Of a stretch of DNA of 64,000 bases, positions 58,101 to 64,000 are shown piece by piece (positions within the stretch are counted from its first letter, which is position 1; each line of letters starts with the position of its first letter). The stretch is taken from positions 1,798,001 to 1,862,000 of the forward strand of contig JAWZYV010016944.1 of NCBI GenBank assembly GCA_038373885.1, in the 5' to 3' direction. Origin of the DNA: Cheiracanthium punctorium (lineage: Eukaryota; Arthropoda; Arachnida; Araneae; Cheiracanthiidae). The notes under the pieces were generated by a model, which was not told where the DNA came from, made no database searches, and saw nothing but the letters and a program-made list of their open reading frames with translations. Position numbers and translations under genes: made by a program.

Positions 58101-61100
58101 AGTTTATCAGAGAAATAGCAGAAATTTGTATTTTGTGGAATGCAAAGTTTTGGAAATTTCATCTGGCATCAGGTTTCGCAATATCTCGTTAGTAGCAGCT
58201 AAATTTAGCGACCGTTTGGGGAAATTTTTCATACTATCTCCAAAAGTTGTACTGATATTCATGTAACGATATAAAATCCTCCAGAAGAGTTACACGGTAT
58301 AGTAAATGGTAATGACATATAGAAATTTTGTAGCAATCAATGCCGGCACGGATTTCGATGCTAAAAAATGCACACGTAGCAATCGATTCATTGTTACAGA
58401 TAAACTGCCAGATATTCATACGAAATCATCAACAGTTTTTAGCTTCGTTAGAAAGTATAAAATACTATTGTGCGTCATAAAATACTATTGTGCGTCATTC
58501 ATAGTACTCTGGGCGAGTGTTCAAACCTGTTTAATTACATTCACCTACGGAATAAGAGCTTCGAATCTTCCCGACACATTTTTTTTTTTTTTTTTAGCAA
58601 ATGTTTAACCCTGCCAATAGTCGGCCAACGCATTAAAAAAATTTAAAGTACTTAAATGCATCATTCTGTTAAAACAATATTTTGCAATATTTATTGTAAA
58701 AATTTTATACTCGGAAAATAGAAGAATTGGTTCAGTAATGAAATTTGTTTCTGGTTTCTAATTATTTTTTAAAAAGATTTATCGAGCGTACAGAGATGAA
58801 GAAACTAGTGCAAAATAAATTAAAACTAGTTTCAAAACGGCAAAACTTGATGGCTAAAAGAAATTCAATAAACCAAAAGTGTGTCTCATGAAATGAGTTT
58901 TTCTTTTTTATTTATAAGCAAATTTGTTTAAAAAAAGAAAACTTTTTTAATTTTCCTCGATCGTAATTTACTCGCTCTCTTAAATTATTTTACCAATTTA
59001 AGTTATATTTTTTTGAGATTCATCTCTTATTTATTTTTTCTATTATTTTATTTATTTGTTTTATTTTATTTTATTTTATTTTTTCCTTAATTAAAAGTAA
59101 TTCGCAGTTGATTGGTGGAAAATCGGTTACTTTTTTAATTACCAGTGGCGGATTTCCCATAAGGCGTAATAGACGTACGCCTGAGGCTCCGCTCTCAAAA
59201 AGGCCCCATGTTTTTGCCCATGTTTACCATTTTCTAATGCAATGATAAAGAAGTAAAATATACGGCACAAACTTTTTTTAAATGTTTATTTTCCATTTAA
59301 AATGTTCACAGCATCGCTGATTTATTAGTCTAACATAATAGAATTCTGTGGTCGATTGAAAGGAGAGAGGGTGTTGGTCTTACTTTAAATTGGCCGTCAG
59401 CGGTCTATTTTCTGTGCATTGTTGGATTACGGCCAATTATCTACACGAGGGATTTAGGTCTACGGGTGGGGTGCCCTCCGTGGGGGTCTTTCTAAGGTAT
59501 TCTAATCCATACTTAAGCTAAGTTTCGGAGGAAACCAAGGAAAACTCCAAACGATTAGGTCGACGGACGAGACTTAGGGATGGACGCGAGACGAAAAATT
59601 GGATTCTCGCGTCTCGCAAAATAGCCTAAAATCTTTGTCTCGTCTCGCAAAAATCCCTATATCGTAATGTTGAAAATGTGTGTCTCGTCTCGCAAAAAAG
59701 CTGTAAATCTGTGTCTCGTCTCGCAAAAAAGTCGTCTCGCGTTCATCCCTAGACCTGGTTTTGAACTAGGTACCTTCTGTCTCCCAGTTCAGAGCGCTAG
59801 GCACTCGGCCACTGGCTGGGACCAATTTCTGTGTGAACCACAGATATAGGAATTCCAAGATTGAGCATTCCAGGGATCGTATTATAAGTTCATTCTTTTT
59901 AATTAACTGATATTCATGTCGTTTTTACGCTACACGTTTTAAACTGCATTAGTAGATAAATTAGGTTTTTAAAAAATCACATAGAATTACATAACGGAAG
60001 ATAGTTTCACAAATTTACATCAGTTGTGCGAAGAACGGGTGCTTCAGCTAGTTTCTATATAAAACTTGAAGGAGGAGAAATAGAATAGGGATGCAAAACA
60101 TAATTTATTCATCAGACTTTTAAAAAGGAAAAAGGAAACCGAACTCGAGGCCCCGCATATATATGATCCCTAGAGCCCCGCTTGGTTTAAATCCGCCACT
60201 GCTTATTACTACTATTACTATTATTCCCAAGCAGTATTTCTATTCAATTATTTATTATCGGTTACATTTTTCTGTTGCTGAATATAAGTGCAAGAAACTT
60301 ATCAATCACTTTTTGAAACCTGACAGATAAATTTTCTTCTAGTAGAACATTGGTCACAGTATATCTTTAGTAATAAATGCATCCGAGTGTTTCCTCTTCG
60401 GTCCCTCTGATTCTCCCAAAACTAGGTCTGCTTTTATCCATTGTTTGCGGACTTGCAGCCAATGATGAAACTATGTTTTAAAAAACCCTTTCGTCCAAAT
60501 GTTTATTAAAAAACAAATTAGATTCGAGAATAACCAGATCAATAAACTAAGAGCACCTCATTATAATTTACTCTTTAATTAAAAAAAATATGTTGGAATA
60601 TTAAAAAAAGTACGAAAAAACAGCTAAAATACACAAAATGTTAAGTTACAAAGCGCGTATTAGATCTTAACTAGATTTTCAATAGTTGAATAGCGCAGTC
60701 TTTTTCTGCTGCTGATTATTTTAAATACGATAAGAGGATTCATTAAAAAAAATTCTGGGCGAGGGGAGGGGCAAGAGGAGGGCACAATTTCTCCCCTCCT
60801 TTTTCTTATAAATCCATTTGAAATTCTCAAAATAAGCCACTCTTTATAGTCTAAACTTAGTTTATTATCTTAATGTTTATTAGCTTAAATCAAATCTTTT
60901 TGTGACTTATTCATGCATTGTTAGATAAGATACATTGGTACGATAAATTTCAGCTCAATTGAAGATGCAGAAGTGAGCGAAAAATTGATAAAAAAAAAAA
61001 TTACCCATATATGCAGTGTACATACAGTGTCAATTAAATAAAAGAGTAAAAAATTGCAACATGAAGGATGAACACATGGTGGATACAAGAACTTATTTTT

Positions 61101-61235
61101 TCTTTTACATTTTAAGCTAGTATTTTCTAATTTGAGCTGATTTAAATATTTACAGAGTTTTACTTTCTTTTGTAAGTTCTATTTCATTGTTTAATCCAAT
61201 AGCTCACTAGATGAGGCTGTATACCAAACCAACTC

Positions 61236-61274
<39 letters not shown>

Positions 61275-62032
61275 AGCAAACAATTACTAAAAGTTTAGCA
61301 GTCAAATAATTTTAATATATATTAACCAAAATAAAAATGAAATGTACAAATTATTTATAAATTAAAAATTATAATAATAAATATTATTTAGTAATGCTTT
61401 TTGACAAATTTATTTTAAAAAATAATTCTGCTGGTTTCACTTTTCCCTGCACGAGTTTCAACTGTTAAAATGAATTACCTATGTTTAAAATATACAATTA
61501 TATTAGAATATCGATTTTCAATTTTTTATCCAAGGCCGGTGAATTTTAACTTTTTTTATTAAAATTATATATTTTTTGTTTTTCCCAACAAAATCAGGCT
61601 TCTAATAAGTCATTTATACTTTACAACCCTTTCCAATATAACGCACTTTAAACCTATTTTGTAAATCTTTAGAAAAAAGAAGAAAAGGAAACAAGCACCT
61701 TTAGATTTCTTTTCTTATCAAATTCTTTTTAAAAAGACAAGTTAATTCATACATATTAAAATAAATATTTTACGTGCAATTTAGTTTTCTTCAAAATACA
61801 GCATTGTCCACATATGCATATAATCTTGCATTCCTGTTTACTCTTATATTGTTGGAAGATATAATATTGAAATTCAGTTTACTGAGCAGGCAAAAAAAGT
61901 TGACATTTTAATACTATGACTGTAATACTGTTGAGAGTTAAATTTTGTCCCGAAAAAAACTATTGCGTGTTTTCATGGAAATGAGGGGTGGATATAGATC
62001 ATTCTATTAGTTCTGAATGCTGGGATTCTTTT

Positions 62033-62063
<31 letters not shown>

Positions 62064-63908
62064 AAGTACAGGTCAGCCAGCGGTCAAGAAAAACTGAAAA
62101 ACCTTGAAGTTTAACTTTATAAAAGTCAAGAAAATTTGCAAATTTTGGCTATAAATCTGAAAAATCGTTAGATTTTTTAGTTGAAGTTGGGAAGTTGAAA
62201 ATTATCTAAAGTATGCATTTGCAAATTAATTTTACATACTTCATATTTCCAGAAAAAAAAATTAAAATGGCATGACATACGTGCTCAAAAATGGCGGACA
62301 CGGTAGTTTTATGGGGGGAGGACCGCACTGGCATTTTTATGAAAATATGCTATAGGGTTTTTTGGAGCACAGTTTAACTGTCAATATCATTACCGCCCAA
62401 CTGAAAGCAAACCCCAACTGAACGAAAAACAATTTTTTTCCGTTACTGTTGCAATATGATGTATAAACAAATAGCATATTATAGAAATATTCTTGGTGAA
62501 GATGTATCTGGCCATTTTAAGCTAAAATAAAAGACCATTTCCATGCTTGAACTATAACATTACGCCTACTAGCATTTAAACTACTTTATTGCTGACCAAA
62601 TATACTTTGATTGAAAGCACCCACCTTAAACAAAAATATTGCTTTATAGTCGATAACAAACAGTGGACCTTTCTCATTATTATTAAGTAACCATTACTGT
62701 TATTTTTGTAGTTGTTATTGATCCAATTTAAAATTTAGAAGTTTGTTGACACGCAAGAGCAAATGAAATATATAACACAATAAGGTAAATAAATAAATAA
62801 AGCATGGATGCAAGCATTTTCTTCGAGATTGCAGTCAGAAACCTCAAGAAAAATTCTCAATTCAAACAAACAAATACAAGCATTTTATATTGCGCATACA
62901 CACATAAGCGTAAAGTTTTCAAAAATATTGGGGGGCCGGGCCCCACAACCACATATATTCACGTCAATGGGGTATATACATGAGTTAAAAGTCGTAAACC
63001 CCCCCCCGGCCCATGAAAAATTTCTGGCTACGCCACTGATTCACGTACATATAACTTACTCATAGTTTCCAACTACTACGGAATATAATTAACCACTTTT
63101 TCTACATGACTTTTCGGCTTAAAATATAGAAAAAATTTTGTGATGCGCTCGCGAGCTGGTTACTATTTTGAAAAAAATAATTAAACATACTGTTTACAAA
63201 AAGTGGTTATATTCCATAGTTGGCAGCTATCACTTACTATATATAAGTGTAAATTATTGGAGGCGCTCGATCTCTATGGGTCCATAGAATTCTACACCAA
63301 TGTAAGGTAAGTATCCATGTTAGTATCTTCCTACCATGTTATAAGTTAAAAATAAAAGCAAAGTAAAAAATCCAAAGGGAAAAAAAAACATTTTCAATGA
63401 GATAGTGCATTTAGACACATCTGAACTTTTCTTCATTTCATGCTTTACATTGCATAATCTGATTTTAATTAACCAGAGCCTGGCGAGGGCAGCTTATAGT
63501 AACATTTTGTGTTACAGGGCGTCACAATGAATACTAAATCATGATTGAAATCAAAAGAAGAAAATTTTTAAAAGTACAAGTAAAGGTTTTTTTTAAACAT
63601 TTGTAAATAGCGTGAATACTTTTTTTTATGTTAGTATAAATTAGTTTTCTGTATTTAGTGATAAATTATTGGGTGGGCTCAGCCCCTATTCACAATTTAT
63701 TGGGGGGACTCGAGCCCCATGGGCCCATATAACTCTACGCCTATGCATACACATTGATTAAGGTGTTATGTCCAAACTAAATTTTATATTTCTAACAGCT
63801 TTAGAGCATTTATTAAAGGAATCCATAAAAATTAGTATGTAAACATAAACGAATACTATATTTGCTTACCAAAGAAAGAACAAAAGCGATTGAAAGTAAC
63901 TTATTCAT
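54907..63908 (-). CDS. Gene A: secreted ten-cysteine prokineticin/MIT1-like protein with Thr-rich tail
   Basis: Four exons with GT-AG borders and matching phases: 63870-63908 (39 nt), 57686-57803 (118 nt), 55863-55912 (50 nt) and 54907-55140 (234 nt with TAA), 146 codons in all. Residues 1 to about 21 form a signal peptide. Cysteines fall at about residues 24, 32, 37, 38, 46, 56, 61, 63, 69 and 79; the spacing (adjacent CC, CPC, last Cys 10 after the ninth) is the ten-cysteine pattern of the prokineticin/MIT1/colipase fold, which also includes invertebrate astakines. After the last cysteine follow about 67 residues rich in Thr, Ser and Pro with one NST glycosylation site, a mucin-like tail not present in the classical members. 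The product is predicted to be secreted; a cytokine-like or venom/mucosal role cannot be decided. The introns hold several transposons. Gene B downstream is a likely paralog. Confidence 0.88.
55863..55912 (-). CDS. Gene A exon 3
   Basis: 50 nt between CTTTTTAG and GTAAGTTC. It completes a codon split after one base and encodes cysteines 6 to 9, including the CPC motif and PGLEC, both diagnostic for the family. Confidence 0.9.
57012..57508. mobile_element. 497-bp hAT-like MITE in gene A intron 2
   Basis: Ends CAGGGTGCGAACTGAAC and GTCAATTCGCACCCTG, flanked perfectly by ATTATATG (57004-57011 and 57509-57516). G runs near the left end. Confidence 0.93.
57686..57803 (-). CDS. Gene A exon 2
   Basis: 118 nt between ATGTTTCAG and GTAAGATT. 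It begins in phase 0 with the end of the signal peptide (IVAFGSSQ) and encodes cysteines 1 to 5 with the ENECC block. It ends after one base of the next codon. The length and phase equal gene B exon 2. Confidence 0.9.
57804..59142. other. Gene A intron 1, left part
   Basis: AT-rich. Frames of 83 and 100 residues at 57833-58084 and 58306-58608 have no recognised domain and lie within the intron. Confidence 0.55.
59365..59825 (-). repeat. tRNA-derived SINE, minus copy split by a MITE
   Basis: Minus-strand reading gives GGTCCCAGCCAGTGGCCGAG with an A-box-like region, AGTTCAAAACCAG as a decayed B box, then after the MITE the body (GTTTGGAGTTTTCCTTGG, AGACCCCCACGGAGGGCACC) as in the copy at 54331. 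Confidence 0.8.
59575..59751. mobile_element. 177-bp MITE with TAGGGATGGACGCGAGACG ends
   Basis: Ends TAGGGATGGACGCGAGACG and CGTCTCGCGTTCATCCCTA. The interior matches the 5929-6362 element but lacks the 250-bp inner insertion, thus an empty-site reference. No clear 8-bp duplication. Confidence 0.88.
61243..61271. repeat. (GA)n microsatellite
   Basis: About 14 GA units in an intron. Confidence 0.9.
62037..62063. repeat. (TG)n microsatellite
   Basis: About 13 TG units in an intron. Confidence 0.9.
62903..63745. mobile_element. 843-bp hAT-like element, copy 2, in gene A intron 1
   Basis: Starts CATAAGCGTAAAGTTTTC and ends CTCTACGCCTATG, flanked perfectly by CATACACA (62895-62902 and 63746-63753). 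It is highly similar to 8249-9109 and carries the same nested 80-bp insertion at 62965-63038. Confidence 0.93.
63870..63908 (-). CDS. Gene A exon 1
   Basis: ATG at 63908 opens MNKLLSIAFVLSL, a typical signal-peptide start with Lys followed by a hydrophobic run, and the exon ends at a GTAAGC donor in phase 0. The same short hydrophobic first exon occurs in gene B. Confidence 0.88.
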
Positions 63909-63977
63909 TTTTACTTCGGATAGCCGATATACAGTATAGTTAGGTCCTTGAAACTGGAAAGATTCCACTTGACAGGG

Positions 63978-63985
63978 TTTATATA
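63978..63985 (-). promoter_or_regulatory. TATA box of gene A
   Basis: TATATAAA on the minus strand about 70 bases before the ATG. A transcription start about 30 bases downstream would leave a short 5' UTR of about 40 bases within the same exon. Confidence 0.65.
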
Positions 63986-64000
63986 TTTGTCACCAGCTGC

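Larger units (their letters stand above)
59143..60201. mobile_element. 1.06-kb hAT-like element in gene A intron 1
   Basis: Starts CAGTGGCGGATTTCCC and ends TTTAAATCCGCCACTG. Flanks TTAATTAC and CTTATTAC agree at 6 of 8. It contains a SINE in minus orientation, which itself contains the MITE at 59575. Confidence 0.8.
60202..62902. other. Gene A intron 1, middle part
   Basis: AT-rich, with a (GA)n tract at 61243-61271 and a (TG)n tract at 62037-62063. A GGGGCGAGGGGAGGGG block near 60760 may be a decayed MITE end. No exon recognised. Confidence 0.55.

Overview
This window looks like an AT-rich eukaryotic genome, most likely an arthropod and probably a spider or other arachnid. The evidence is spliced genes with GT-AG introns, small cysteine-rich secreted proteins of the prokineticin/colipase-like fold, tRNA-derived SINEs, and very many DNA transposon remnants. 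No operons or bacterial signals are visible. The species is an inference.

Only two host genes can be supported, both on the minus strand in the right third. Gene A (54907-63908) has four exons with matching phases, a TATA box and a signal peptide. It encodes a secreted protein of 146 residues with a ten-cysteine prokineticin/MIT1-like (colipase-fold) domain and a Thr/Ser/Pro-rich tail. Gene B (47187-49020, partial) lies downstream in the same orientation and repeats the exon-1 and exon-2 layout, with exon 2 again 118 nt. Its later exons were not found. The two look like a tandem duplicate pair whose role (cytokine-like, or venom or mucosal peptide) cannot be settled from sequence.

The remaining roughly 46 kb, and gene A's introns, form a transposon nest. 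1-811 and 6717-6990 carry a degenerate ~150-bp tandem repeat in minus orientation. Inside it sits a hAT element (812-6716) with a broken transposase gene, itself hit by several smaller elements. 7010-11566 is a ~122-bp satellite of about 27 copies interrupted by two insertions. 11569-21780 returns to the ~150-bp repeat, now in plus orientation, cut by a hAT-like element containing a degenerate mariner (12020-14186), a long-TIR Tc1/mariner-like element (16367-18522), a Helitron-like 3' end (20121) and another nested hAT-like pair (20243-21456).

21.8-47 kb is scattered MITEs, SINE pieces, a mariner pseudogene (32235-33171), piggyBac-type MITEs, a THAP-domain remnant (44.8-45.3 kb) and AT-rich sequence without recognisable genes. 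47-54 kb holds gene B, a foldback element carrying a tRNA-like Pol III unit, more MITEs, a transposase pseudogene and a short tandem array. From 54 kb on is gene A, with transposons in its introns.

Eleven elements show perfect 8-bp target-site duplications at both ends, so their borders can be given with confidence. All coordinates were read by eye. Family names rest on terminal repeats, target duplications and motif recognition, not on database searches.
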